The notes under the pieces were generated by a model. That model worked only from the letters and a program-made list of their open reading frames with translations. It did not search any database and was not told the origin of the DNA. 64,000 bases of DNA from an uncultured Collinsella sp. GTDB taxonomy: Bacteria > Actinomycetota > Coriobacteriia > Coriobacteriales > Coriobacteriaceae. The stretch lies in contig CAUDNY010000001.1 in the NCBI GenBank assembly GCA_958450865.1, positions 62,001 to 126,000 of the forward strand, read 5' to 3'. Within the stretch, counting starts at the first letter, position 1. Every line of letters starts with the position of its first letter. The translations under genes and the position numbers were made by a program. Of the stretch, positions 18,601 through 28,200 are shown in pieces.

Positions 18601-19421
18601 CGGCGCAGGTAGTGGAAGTCGTTGGTGGCGATGACCTTGACACCCACCTGTTTGGCAATGTCGATGAGCGTGCGGTCCATCTGCTCGTCGGTCAGGCCGT
18701 TGTCGGTGGTAATGCCGTGTTCCTGGATCTCGATATAGAAGTCGCCGGGATCGAAGGTGTCGCGGAAGGTCTCGGCCCACTTGATGGCGCCCTCCATGTC
18801 ACCGCGGTCGATGTACTTGGGAATGATGCCCGCAATGCAGGCGCTCGTGCAGATCATGCCCTTGGCATGGCGGCGCAGGTTGTCGAGCGTCACACGCGGC
18901 TTGTAGTAAAAGCCCTGCACAGCGGCCTCGGAGACCGTCTGCATCAGGTTGACGTAGCCCTCCTGGTCCTTGGCCAGAAGGATCATGTGGTAGAGCTCGG
19001 GCTTATGGTCGCGGGCGAGCGTCTCGTCCGGCGTAAAGTAGACCTCGCAGCCAAAGATGGGCTTGATGACCAGGGGCGGCTTGAGCTCGTCGATGTTGCC
19101 CTTTTCGTCCCACATGGCCATGTCCTTCACATACTGGGCATGCTCGCGCGGGTTTTCCTCGGGATCGGGCTCCACCAGCTCGTCGCGGCGGTCCTTTTCC
19201 AAGAAGGCCTTGTCGTGGCTCCAAGTTTTGTACTCGGGCGTATTGTGGTTGACGGCGTCGCAGGCCAGCGCCAGATCGGGCACGCCATACATGTAGCCGT
19301 GGTCGGTAATGGCCACGGCGGGCATGCCCAGCTCTACGGCGCGATTGACCATATCCTGGATACGGGTTGCGCCGTCGAGCATGGAGAAAACAGTGTGATT
19401 GTGCAGATGGACGAATGCCAT
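15618..19421 (-). CDS. dnaE: DNA polymerase III alpha subunit (DnaE)
   Basis: Replicative polymerase of the C family, 1267 residues. The PHP domain is at the N-terminus (HLHNHTVFSMLDGATRI, AITDHGYMYG), with metal-binding His/Asp retained, suggesting an active or structural metal site. The palm carries the catalytic pair PDIDMDFDDERR at about 470 and GRGSAAGAIVAY at about 430; a tandem HhH region and C-terminal OB fold (from about 1050) follow. The length is about 100 residues above E. coli DnaE. GGAG lies 8 bases before the ATG at 19421. It heads a minus-strand transcription unit with the SNF2 gene downstream. Confidence 0.98.
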   Translation of the reverse strand: MAFVHLHNHTVFSMLDGATRIQDMVNRAVELGMPAVAITDHGYMYGVPDLALACDAVNHNTPEYKTWSHDKAFLEKDRRDELVEPDPEENPREHAQYVKDMAMWDEKGNIDELKPPLVIKPIFGCEVYFTPDETLARDHKPELYHMILLAKDQEGYVNLMQTVSEAAVQGFYYKPRVTLDNLRRHAKGMICTSACIAGIIPKYIDRGDMEGAIKWAETFRDTFDPGDFYIEIQEHGITTDNGLTDEQMDRTLIDIAKQVGVKVIATNDFHYLRREDAPVQDVIMCIGMNAKVDDPNRMRMTGSEFYMKTEEEMRAMFPYCPEACDNTLEIADKCYVELDWDSIILPRFPLLDPGETHESQFRRECEKGLRQHYGDDWATREIGGVNIKERFEYEYKVICDKGFAAYFLIVAEYVQWAKDNGIGVGPGRGSAAGAIVAYAMNITAFDPLENGLMFERFLSPQRTEMPDIDMDFDDERRLEVVEHVRQLYGPEKVTHVITYSTIKAKQAINDAARVLDYPVYMGQRLSKMVSSDPKVKLKQVLEKQPGKEDLFNPDFAEAYKKDDDARRIIDTALSIEGLTRGEGVHACAVLICRDPVNEHVPTKLDTKGGVEITQYEGHTVADMGLLKMDFLGLRTLTVISKAKANIKKNFGIDIKEEEIPFDDPEIFKLMGSGHTAGVFQVESAGMTATIKNMKPTEYKHVVALIALYRPGPLGAGMVSSYINRMNGKEPAVSYDDRLDDILGETYGTMVYQEQVMLISVEMCGFSKGESDSRIRKPVAKKKIKLLTSTVLHWEDGSDETTYDHWMNGAIKNNYTREVAQKIWDDVLEFASYAFNKSHSAGYAILVMQTAWLKAHYPHEYMAAVLTSYTGKTDKIVHYVSACRHDGIPVLSPDVNESGTEFTATKEGVRFGLAGIRGVGTGVAQAIIAEREAGGPFKTLHDFVERVDSSQANRRVIESLIKAGAFDSTGYPRRQMMHFVDKNNPENIIDAAIKRQKDRASGQTSFFDMFGDVEGSGFEVSVPDPDGQEWDRHLKLSQEKEVLGIYVSDHPLRPFEYALAKARDFSFSQIDTGYEVQNPTGGTINQEIPEGKALWWAGMVSSVSKRVTKNGDPMGIVQLEDMEGEATVVVFPKTYKEAEGYLYGEVDPETGAQLSDAFVRIKGKLERSDRGDQIIAQEIVPLELNEENNKPKVFEVMVPNSRFSQGNMARLATVLTANPGGDRVEIFIEQVDGRVLRAEVPAKVNARSIPLLAEAKAIVGNQGRVTVI

Positions 19422-19661
19422 GTGATGAGCTCCGATGCGGGTTCGTGTTCTGACTGAACGATTTTACCGCACGGCGCGGATAGCACCCGAACCTAGCCAA
19501 ACCAACACGGGTAGTCAATTTGGGACCTTCAAAAAGGGGAATGAGGGCATCCAGATATATCGAGTATTACTGGAACCCCGGCGATGCGCGGAATGATTTG
19601 TGACGAATAGTCATGTCCATCAAGAAGGCTCGACGCTTCGGATAGCTCGTCAATCGATATA

Positions 19662-20861
19662 TCAATTCTTGGAGACCTGTATTCCAACCATTTTTAATGA
19701 AACAACGGCGGTAATTGCTATCGCGATTGCACCAATAATACCGAGCGCTATCTGAATGGGATATAACCCCAACACATGTCCAAATATGGAGAAAAACACT
19801 GCAGAAAAGAGAGCCCTTACCAGAGACGCGACGGAAAGGATCGTCGCGCGGAGATCGTCCGCTATCGCGTCTTGGATTAAGTTTTCCGAAGTGATGTACA
19901 CCACTTCTGGGAGAAAACAAAGCACCATGCTAAGGCCAAACAAACACAGCGGATTTGAAGCGAACCACGGAAGAATCATGAAAAGGCCAGCCTCGATTAG
20001 CATCGAGCCGAGCATGGTATTTCTTTTCCCGAAACGCAATGAGAAGAAATCTGCTGCAATGTAGGCCGTCGCATTTACTGCATAGGATGCACCGAAAAAG
20101 ATTCCTATTATGGAGACGGGAGCATCAAATGCGTCGAATACCAACTGATTCAAGTTGTAATAACTCCCATAGAATCCATCGAGCATGCTTGTGCCGATTA
20201 GAAGAAGCAACACCGCAAAAGCGGATTCTCCAATGCACCAGGTTTCGCGTCTGAAGATCTTGGCTACGTCAAACCTTCCCTTTTCAGAGCTTTCAGAACG
20301 GGTCGCTTCCGTCCTCTCAATGGGATACAGAAGGAAAAGCTGCAGGAGATAGAAAACGGAGACACATACGTAGAGGGCGCTCCAAGATACTTGGGCAATG
20401 AAAGATCCGAGCACAATTGCCATTCCCGTAGCGATTGATTGTGCGGCAAGCAGCCGAGCATTGATGGTGAGGAAGCGCTCTCCTTGACCGGCATTCCGGG
20501 CAATTTCATATAAAAGTGCTTGTTCGGATCCCGATTGAAGGGAGTAGGCGAGTGCCTCAACAAGGGAAAGCACGACAAGAAAGGGGCCTGAGAGCAACAG
20601 CATGCCAGCCGTATGGAAGAAAAGCAGCAGCACGCCCACTTGAATCGAAAACTTCTTTCCAAAGAAATCGCCTATCAGCCCTGTTGGCAGCTCGAGGACG
20701 ACCGTTGCAATGTTAAACAGGGCTTGATAAAGCGCGATTTCCGTGACAGGCATTCCTTTCTCCGCAAGGAAAAGTAGAAACACTCCCCGATTTAAAACAA
20801 ATCCCGCGAGAACGAAAAAGGCGGAATAGATGTGCAGTTGCGTAGCGGCATTCTTATTCAT
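19662..20861 (-). CDS. MFS transporter, probably acquired
   Basis: 399 residues, about 12 hydrophobic segments, and the MFS motif A-like sequence LPTGLIGDFFGKKFS after helix 2. The family moves small molecules by facilitated diffusion or proton antiport; the nearest architecture is the drug-efflux group, but no substrate can be assigned. The gene is clearly AT-richer than its neighbours (many AAA, ATT and TTT codons) and has no partner genes, both signs of horizontal transfer. GGAAGTGCC precedes the start. The stretch downstream (19480-19661) keeps the same AT-rich character without a supported gene. Confidence 0.88.
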   Translation of the reverse strand: MNKNAATQLHIYSAFFVLAGFVLNRGVFLLFLAEKGMPVTEIALYQALFNIATVVLELPTGLIGDFFGKKFSIQVGVLLLFFHTAGMLLLSGPFLVVLSLVEALAYSLQSGSEQALLYEIARNAGQGERFLTINARLLAAQSIATGMAIVLGSFIAQVSWSALYVCVSVFYLLQLFLLYPIERTEATRSESSEKGRFDVAKIFRRETWCIGESAFAVLLLLIGTSMLDGFYGSYYNLNQLVFDAFDAPVSIIGIFFGASYAVNATAYIAADFFSLRFGKRNTMLGSMLIEAGLFMILPWFASNPLCLFGLSMVLCFLPEVVYITSENLIQDAIADDLRATILSVASLVRALFSAVFFSIFGHVLGLYPIQIALGIIGAIAIAITAVVSLKMVGIQVSKN

Positions 20862-20964
20862 TTGGCACTTCCATCAACTAATATTGTCGGGCCGCTCGCT
20901 ACTGACTCGAAGCCTGAAGTGTTCACAGTTGATGTGAAGAGCGGTAAAGCTTTTGCACAGGGTA

Positions 20965-21474
20965 TCAATGGAATACATCCGAAGCGTTTTCGGCAGTATC
21001 ATCGGCGAAGGCGGGATTAGCCTTTACGCGGCGCTCACCCTCGATGTATTTGACGATTTGATCAATCGTCTGGTTGGCGTGGCTCTTGAGCTTGCGCTCG
21101 TAGAAGAAGAGGCCGAGCTTGCCGCGCATGCCAGACGTGTTGCCACCCGCACCCTGAAAATCCTCGGTATAGGTGAGCTCGCAAGCACCATCGCCAGCAG
21201 GTGCAGTCTCATAGCGCATAGTATTGATGCCCGCCGCATACTGAAAACGGACCTCATAGAGACACGGGTAGTCAAAGTGCTTGATTTTAACCTTGATCGC
21301 CGTGCCCTTGGCCTTGCCTTTTGCGGACTGGGCGCGCTTCTCGTACTTATAGCCGTTGAGCTTGTTGCGGCTGGGACGCTTGCCCGTGGCGTTCTCGATA
21401 TCCTGCATGATGGACCCCGCCAGAGCGTCAAAAAGCTCCTCCGGCGTCACCTTAAGCGTTTTGGTGAGCTGCAT
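20965..21474 (-). CDS. DUF3284 family protein
   Basis: 169 residues; AAGGAGCCATC before ATG. It begins MQLTKTLKVTPEELFDAL, as do small DUF3284 proteins of gut Firmicutes and actinobacteria, and it has the START/SRPBCC-like pattern of an N-terminal helix followed by beta strands (YEVRFQYAAGINTMRYE, LTYTEDFQG) and a long C-terminal helix (NQTIDQIVKYIEGERR). Such folds bind hydrophobic ligands or act as coat or regulatory proteins. No catalytic residue is known. It lies alone between an AT-rich MFS gene and a palindromic repeat. Confidence 0.75.
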   Translation of the reverse strand: MQLTKTLKVTPEELFDALAGSIMQDIENATGKRPSRNKLNGYKYEKRAQSAKGKAKGTAIKVKIKHFDYPCLYEVRFQYAAGINTMRYETAPAGDGACELTYTEDFQGAGGNTSGMRGKLGLFFYERKLKSHANQTIDQIVKYIEGERRVKANPAFADDTAENASDVFH

Positions 21475-21535
21475 GATGGCTCCTTATTCGTTTGAACCGT
21501 TCGAGCCATTGTACCGCCCCAGGCTCTCCCATGCG

Positions 21536-21598
21536 TTGCGGTGAAATGCGGACTGTTTGGCGGCTTTTTTGGCCAAAACAGTCCGCATTCCACCGCAA
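21536..21598. repeat. Near-perfect 27-bp palindrome between DUF3284 gene and addA
   Basis: Left arm 21536-21562 (TTGCGGTGAAATGCGGAC...) and right arm 21572-21598 pair with only a few mismatches around a T-rich loop. It may work as a terminator for addA (minus) but has the size and symmetry of a dispersed palindromic repeat. Confidence 0.7.
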
Positions 21599-21609
21599 GT
21601 TATTGAGGG

Positions 21610-24600
21610 CTAGAGGCTGTAGGTGACCACCTGAGGCTCGCACGGGTTGGCGGGGTCGACTTGCTCCACGCGGACGAACTTGACGGTCACGGCCTCAAAG
21701 CCCGCCTTGTGCAGAACATCGGCGTAGACGCGCGCCTGCAGGGCGTGCTTCTCCCGCAGCTGTTCCGGCGTCTCGTCCGGTGTGCCGCCCGTCTTGTAGT
21801 CGATGACCAGCGCGCGTGACGAATCCGCCGGGTTCGTCGCCAGTGCATCAATGGCGCCCTCGGCATAGGCACCGTAGCGGGCGATGTCCTCGTCCTCGCA
21901 GCCCAGCGAGAAGAACGGCACCTCGGCACGGATGCACGGCCAGGCAAGCAGCTCGGCACGGACCGCCGACTTGAGCCAGCGGTCCAGGGCAACGTCGAAG
22001 CGCTCGCGCTGCTCCGGCGTCAGGTGCCACAGGCGCGTCAGCGCATCGGCACGCTCAGCGGGCAGCGCATCGGCACCCATCTCGATCAGCCACTGGCAGG
22101 CGGCATGGAACGCCGAGCCCAGCGCCATGGGGTTGCCGGCGGGCTCGACAGCAGCCACGTCTGCATCGGCCATCTCCGAGCCATCCGACTCTGCATCATC
22201 GCCTGCCTCGTCCATGGGAACACGAGTCTCGGCGGCACGGTCTTCCGTCTCGGCATGCAGCGCCGCGGCAATTGACGAGTAACTGTACGAATCGCGCGCC
22301 GGATACGGGCAGGTGCCCATGCGCACGCCCACCGCCTGGGGATACACGAGCTCAAACGCATCGGGCTCGGGGTCGGCAGGACCGGGCACAGTTGAGTGCG
22401 CAGCATTATCGGCGGCATCGGCATCGCCGCGGACAAGCCTGCCCTCGGCATCCAGAGAAGCATTGGCCTCAAACGACTGCTCGCCAAAAGCAAAGTCAGC
22501 CAGCGAGATGAGCTCGTAGTCGCCCGGCTGGGAGTTGTCGAACACCAAACGGTCGGCATCGAGCTGCGGCATGTCCAGGCCGTCCGTCGGCAGAATACGA
22601 CGCAGCACGTCGTAGGTCAGATCGGTCTCGACGTCGAAGGTCGGCGCCGTCACCTTGCCACGGCTCACGCCGGCATCCATCGCCAGAATGACCAGCTCGC
22701 GCGCACGCGTCATGGCAACATAGAGCAAGCGGGCCCGCTCCTCGAGCGAAAGCTGCAGGTCGTCGTCGCGCAGGCGGGCAAATGCCTCGGCGGGAGAGCC
22801 CGTCGCACAGACGTCCTCCATGAGCTCTGGCGGCAGCCACAACGACGTGCCCTTGCCCTTAAACGCATGCTCAAACTGCTTTTTGACGTCGTCGCCCTTC
22901 ACAAAGGTTCCGTCGGCGAGCTTAACGCCGTCGAAGCGTGCCGGCAGCGCCACGATCTGCGCTCCGCCCTCGACGCGACCCATCTGTGCCGCACCCGAGG
23001 ACTTACGCACGCCAAAACACTCGGCAACCGCTACGACCGGATACTCCAGACCCTTGGACGCATGCACCGTCATGATGCGTACCGCGCCGTCGCCCTCCTC
23101 GTTGAGCGCGCCCGGGGCCTCCTTGCCCGCCAAGAAGCGGTCGAAGGCAAGCGCAATGGAACGCGGCGAGTTACCGAACTCGGCCTCCGCCTCGGCCACG
23201 GCATCGAGCGCCTTAAGCACGTTGGCGGCAATGGCCTTGCCCTCGGGACCACGCTGTGCCAGACGCACAAACCAGCCGGAAGCGTTGACAGTATCGCGCG
23301 CGATGGCGGCGAACGAATCGCGGCCCACGCGACGAAGCGCATACCGCAGCACCTCGCGGGCGCGCGTCACGAGCGGCAAGTCTTGCAAACCCGGCACATC
23401 GGAATCGCTCATGATGCCCACGTCGATGTTGCGGCGCGAGGTCTCCCCCGTCTGGTCGTCCAGCTTGGTCGCCAGCGCCAGGAACTCCTGGGCGCCGAGC
23501 GCAAACATCGGCGAGGCGAGCAGTGGCATAAGGCCCTGCGCCGTATCGGCCGGATTGGCGAGTGCGCAGACCAGGGCACGCACCGTCTGCACCTCGGCTG
23601 CCTGGGCAAAGACCGAGCCGCCTGCGATCACGCAGTCGAGCCCCTGGTCGCGGAAGGCCTGCGCATAGACATCGGCGTTGGTCATGCGGCCCAGCAGCAG
23701 GACCATGCTGCCCTGGGGCTGGCCCGCTTTAACGAGTGCTTGGAATCGCTCCGCAATCGCACGAGCTTTCGCCTGCGTTCGCTCCTGCGTACTGCCACCG
23801 GCAACGAAGATCGCCTGGCGGCGCGATGCCTTCGCCTTGAGCTTGTCCTCGCGTTCGTCGCTCGGTTCAAGATCCAAGAACCCCTGCATCAAACCACCGG
23901 TGTCGCCGTCAAAGACGCGCGCCACATAGCGCAGCACCTCGTCGTGGCTGCGGAAGTTGCGTACAAGCTTGACAAGCTCGCCGGCGGGGGCATCGGACGT
24001 GGCGACCGTCTCGGACGCCGTCGTCGAACCCACCTTGCGCTCCTGGCGACGGAACACCTCGACCTCGGCACCACGGAAGCGGTAGATCGACTGCTGTGCA
24101 TCGCCCACGGTACACAGCGCACGCTCACCCGCGCCGGTCAGGTAACGGATCAGGTCGACCTGCATCTGGTCGGTATCCTGGAACTCGTCGATCATGACCA
24201 TCTTAAAGCGGCCCTCATAGGCCGCTCGAATAGCCGGGTAGTCGCGCAGCGCCTCGTACGCCATACGCAGTAGGTCGTTGTTATCGAGCGCGGACTGGCC
24301 GGCCTTCAGCGCGCGATACTCAGCCTCCACGGAACGGGCCAGGCCCACCAGCGCATCGAGCGCGGGACCACCGCAGGCCAGCACGATATTGATAAACGCA
24401 TCGGCAGCCTCGGCCTTGAGTAGCTCCACCTGCTCCTTAGAAAACGCCTTGCTCGCCCGAGGCATGCTGCACGACATCATGAGTCGCGCCGCATCCTCCA
24501 TGGTTTTGCCGCTCGCCTCAAACGCGTCGATGGCGTCGAGTGCCACCTGCGCCTTTTCGGTCGCGGCCTTGCTCGCACCCAACGCCGCGCGATAGGCGTC

Positions 24601-25227
24601 GGCAAGCGCCGAGGTGTCAGCCTGGCCGCGCGCCACGCACACATCGTCCATGCCGCCCGGCAGCTGGCTCGATAGCTCCAGCAGGTCGCGCACCAGTCCT
24701 TTAATGGTGGTACCGGCGCCAAACGGCCCACCCTCGCCTGCCATGGGATACCAGGCGTAGAGGCTTTTAAGCGAAGCGGCGAGCTCGGGGGCGGCATCGG
24801 GCGCCGTCGCTCGGGCCAGCACATGCTCAACAGCCTGATCCATAAGCTCATCGGTATCGGTAAGCACCGTGAACTCGGGATCGATGCCCAGCTCCAACGC
24901 ATGCGCGCGCAGGATGCGCGAACACATGCCGTGAATGGTCGAGATCCACGCATCGTCGACGGTCAGGGCCTCCTCGTCCATACCCTCTTCGATAAGCGCG
25001 CGACGCACGCGGTCGCGAATCTCGGCCGCGGCATCTTTGGTAAAGGTAATGGCGAGCACCTGATCCAGATGCTCGACAAACGGACCGGATTCGGGCGAGA
25101 GCGCATAGACGATGCGGCGCGTGAGGGTAAAGGTCTTGCCCGAGCCGGCACCTGCCGAGACAAACAGCGGGCGGTCGAGCGTTTTGACGACTTGCAGTTG
25201 TTGCGGCATCAAAGTCGAAAGATCCAT
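21610..25227 (-). CDS. addA: ATP-dependent helicase/nuclease subunit A (AddA/RexA)
   Basis: 1205 residues. UvrD/Rep-type superfamily 1A helicase with a C-terminal RecB-like nuclease. Motifs: Q-motif LMPQQLQVV at 7-15, Walker A AGAGSGKTFTLTRR at about 25-38, motif Ia ITFTKDAAAEIRDRV, Walker B MIDEFQDTD at about 350, motif IV YRFRGAEVEVFRR, motif V TVHASKGLEYPVV, motif VI LLYVAMTRARE, and nuclease motif LVIDYKTGGTP near residue 1150. With AddB it unwinds and resects double-strand breaks and loads RecA, replacing RecBCD. It starts 3 bases after the addB stop. A palindromic repeat lies just downstream. Confidence 0.95.
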   Translation of the reverse strand: MDLSTLMPQQLQVVKTLDRPLFVSAGAGSGKTFTLTRRIVYALSPESGPFVEHLDQVLAITFTKDAAAEIRDRVRRALIEEGMDEEALTVDDAWISTIHGMCSRILRAHALELGIDPEFTVLTDTDELMDQAVEHVLARATAPDAAPELAASLKSLYAWYPMAGEGGPFGAGTTIKGLVRDLLELSSQLPGGMDDVCVARGQADTSALADAYRAALGASKAATEKAQVALDAIDAFEASGKTMEDAARLMMSCSMPRASKAFSKEQVELLKAEAADAFINIVLACGGPALDALVGLARSVEAEYRALKAGQSALDNNDLLRMAYEALRDYPAIRAAYEGRFKMVMIDEFQDTDQMQVDLIRYLTGAGERALCTVGDAQQSIYRFRGAEVEVFRRQERKVGSTTASETVATSDAPAGELVKLVRNFRSHDEVLRYVARVFDGDTGGLMQGFLDLEPSDEREDKLKAKASRRQAIFVAGGSTQERTQAKARAIAERFQALVKAGQPQGSMVLLLGRMTNADVYAQAFRDQGLDCVIAGGSVFAQAAEVQTVRALVCALANPADTAQGLMPLLASPMFALGAQEFLALATKLDDQTGETSRRNIDVGIMSDSDVPGLQDLPLVTRAREVLRYALRRVGRDSFAAIARDTVNASGWFVRLAQRGPEGKAIAANVLKALDAVAEAEAEFGNSPRSIALAFDRFLAGKEAPGALNEEGDGAVRIMTVHASKGLEYPVVAVAECFGVRKSSGAAQMGRVEGGAQIVALPARFDGVKLADGTFVKGDDVKKQFEHAFKGKGTSLWLPPELMEDVCATGSPAEAFARLRDDDLQLSLEERARLLYVAMTRARELVILAMDAGVSRGKVTAPTFDVETDLTYDVLRRILPTDGLDMPQLDADRLVFDNSQPGDYELISLADFAFGEQSFEANASLDAEGRLVRGDADAADNAAHSTVPGPADPEPDAFELVYPQAVGVRMGTCPYPARDSYSYSSIAAALHAETEDRAAETRVPMDEAGDDAESDGSEMADADVAAVEPAGNPMALGSAFHAACQWLIEMGADALPAERADALTRLWHLTPEQRERFDVALDRWLKSAVRAELLAWPCIRAEVPFFSLGCEDEDIARYGAYAEGAIDALATNPADSSRALVIDYKTGGTPDETPEQLREKHALQARVYADVLHKAGFEAVTVKFVRVEQVDPANPCEPQVVTYSL

Positions 25228-25230
25228 GGT

Positions 25231-28200
25231 CTACACGTCCCTCCTTACAAACGTTCCTTCGTGGTTATACGAGCAGCGCGCATGCGCGGCCTGCGTCGAC
25301 GCCGGGTCGACGGCGGCAACGTTGCCTGCCTCGAGCTCGCGCAGGCGCTCGGCGATGCCGTCCTCCACGCGATCGAGCAGGGCGTCGAAGTCCATGCTGC
25401 CGCCCTCGCCGGGAAAGCCCTTCTTAAGCCCCGGGATGCGGCCGTCACCACGCTCCTCCTCGAGCAGCTCGGCACTCGCGGCGCCTCGCAGCGCCGGTTT
25501 GCCGCCCTTGGTCGAAAAATAGAGCGCCGCGCGGGTGTCCAGATCCAGCGCCCGGCGCATAGCCTGCGCATAGATAAGCGTCTGGGTATGGGGCGGCAGC
25601 CACCGCGGATCGTCGATGGGCGCCGTGCCTGATTCCTCGTCGCGCACCGTAGGGTCGGCGAGCTTAAACTCCTCAACGCCCGTGCGATGCTTGTAGTCGA
25701 TTACCACGGCGCGATTCTCGGCGTCCACGTCCACGCGGTCGATGCGCCCGCCAAGCGGCCAGCCGGCATACTCGACCTGGAGCTCGTTGAACGCAAACTC
25801 CAGGTAGCGCGGCGCGAAGGGCGCGAGCGCCTCGGCTTCATAGGCAAGCACGCCCTCCAGCTGCGGCAAAATCTCGGCCACTTGGCGCTCCTCCACTGGA
25901 GAGAGCGGCACGAGCGGGCCCTCGGTACCGCGCTTGCCGGCGTGCTCGGCCAGGGTCTCGGCAAAGACCTCGTGCAGCAGCTCCTGAGCACGTGGCAGGT
26001 TCTCGGGCGTCACGCGCTCCATGCCCTCCTGGGGCAGACGGGCATGCAAGTGCTCCAGCACGTCATGGACAAAGTTGCCCTTCTCCATGTTGCCAAAGCC
26101 GGCGTCGATCGACTGGGGTTTGACGCGATACGAGACGAACCAGCACAGCGGGCAGGTCGAATAGGCCTCGATCTGCGAGGCAGACGTCAGGCGCGGCACC
26201 AGCGGCGCATCCTCGCCCTCGCCATCGCGACGGCGCAGGACCAGATACGGAATGGCTTCATCGCTCAGATGCTGAGGAGCTTCGCAGGTCACGCGCTCGC
26301 GCCTAAGACCTTCGCCTGCCGCGGGATCGAAGTCCCTTACGATATCGCCCTCACCCACGCACTTCGCCTTGTCGGCGCCAACGGCCTTAGCGTCGTCAGC
26401 GGCCTTGTCGGCGTCAGCGGCCTTAGCATCGTTAGCGGCCTCGGCATGCGCCCGCAACTCGGTCCACACGGCAGCCGGGTAGCACTCGCGCGCCTGGCGA
26501 TCGTGCGTCACGCGGGCAAGCGCAACCGGACCGCGCGCGGCCTGCATCGCGCGGCCAAAGCGCACGCGCAACAAGGCGGCAGGCTCAAGCGTCACACCGC
26601 TGCGATCTAACTCTGCCGTCAGCGTTGCCAGCGGGCCCTCCTCATGTGAGAGCGGATAACTGTCCAGGTCGACGTCGGCAAACAGCACGGCATCGTAGCT
26701 GCCGGGGCGCAGAGCCGCCGCATCGGCAAGCGAAGCAAAGCGAACCTGGGCGCGTGGCGCACGGTCAACCTCGTAGGTCTCGTAATCGTAGGCGGCGCTA
26801 CGCTTGTCCACCTTGGTTCGAATGTCATCGAGCACGGGCACGGTCGCGGCCTGCGACACGTCGAGCGCACGGGCGCCATTCATAAGGATGTCGATGACGT
26901 GGCGCAGCAGGGCCACCTCCGCCTGGCGACGGGCCTGACCGTCGAGACCGCCAAGTGCGCGATCGGGCAGTGCCTCGGCAACGGCAAGCATGGCCTTGAG
27001 CGCCGTCACGGGTTTGTCGCGCCACAGCGCCTGGAACACGTCCGAGATCACGCACGGCACGTTCTTAAACCAGTTCTCGTCGCTCGCCGCTTTACGCGCG
27101 CCCCTCACCTGGCCCTGCACGCTCTGCAGCAGGCTCTTGACGCCCGCAGTGGTCTTGCTGCGCGACAGTCGCATATTCTTGTCGAACGTGCGCGCGCTGG
27201 CGGCGTCGGCACCCGAAAGCGGGCTGTAAATCCAGTCGGTAAGCTCCGGAGCGGGCCACCACTCAGTCTTAGAAGCTGCCCCTTCGTCGGCGGCCTTCAT
27301 ACGCTCGATCAGGTTGGCGAGCGCCGTGAACTGCCTGCCCGCAATGGATTGGGAAAACGCCGTGAACTCGGCCGTCTCGGCAGCAACGTGGCGCGCCGCC
27401 AAACGAGCGGCAAGCTCGCCGAACAGCTGGGGTGCCCGGGCAGAAACAACGAGCACGCGTACGGGGTCGGCGGGTGTTGCAGCAGCTTTATCGTCCTTGG
27501 ACTCCTTGTGCGCTTTCACCAACTTATCGATGACGTCCGCATAAGCATGGGCACGGGCATGGGGGCCGGCGACCTCAATAAAGGCAGGCTGAGCAGCGGA
27601 CTTGGAGGCAGTCTGGGGCGCGGCGGCGCCCTCCCCCAGCGGCGCGATCTCAAACAGCACACCGCGGACATCAAATGCCGCGGCAAGCTCCTCGCGCATC
27701 GCCGCTTGCTCGCAAGCAAGCAGCACGACAACCTCTCCCCCGTTGTTTGCCACGGCGGACAGCAGCTCGAGCAGGCTATACGTAAATGACGTGACGCCGC
27801 GCACGCAAACGGCGCGGGCGCACCCCGGCAGGTTGTCGGCCAAAGCGCCGGCCATAATGTCAGCCGCCTCGCAGGGCTCGACCATATCTCGACGGTCCAA
27901 ACCGCGCGCATAGGCGCACAAAAGTTCAAACACGCGAGCCTCGGCGTCGCTTTTGGGCTTGGGCTTGCAAACGTTGTCGCAGCAACGCTCGGCACCTGTC
28001 CCTGCCACACCCGGCAGCACATCGCGAGCCATACGCGCGAGCATACGCACCGTGCCCTGGCTGCGCGAAAGCGGCTGCAGGTCGGCGTCGTCGAGGCGCG
28101 CTACCATGTCCGAAAACAGCATCTGGCGCTGCAGGTTGTCGACGAAACCGCGCCCGTCGCCCAAAAGCTCCCAAAGCGAGCGAAGCCACGATGTAGGCGT

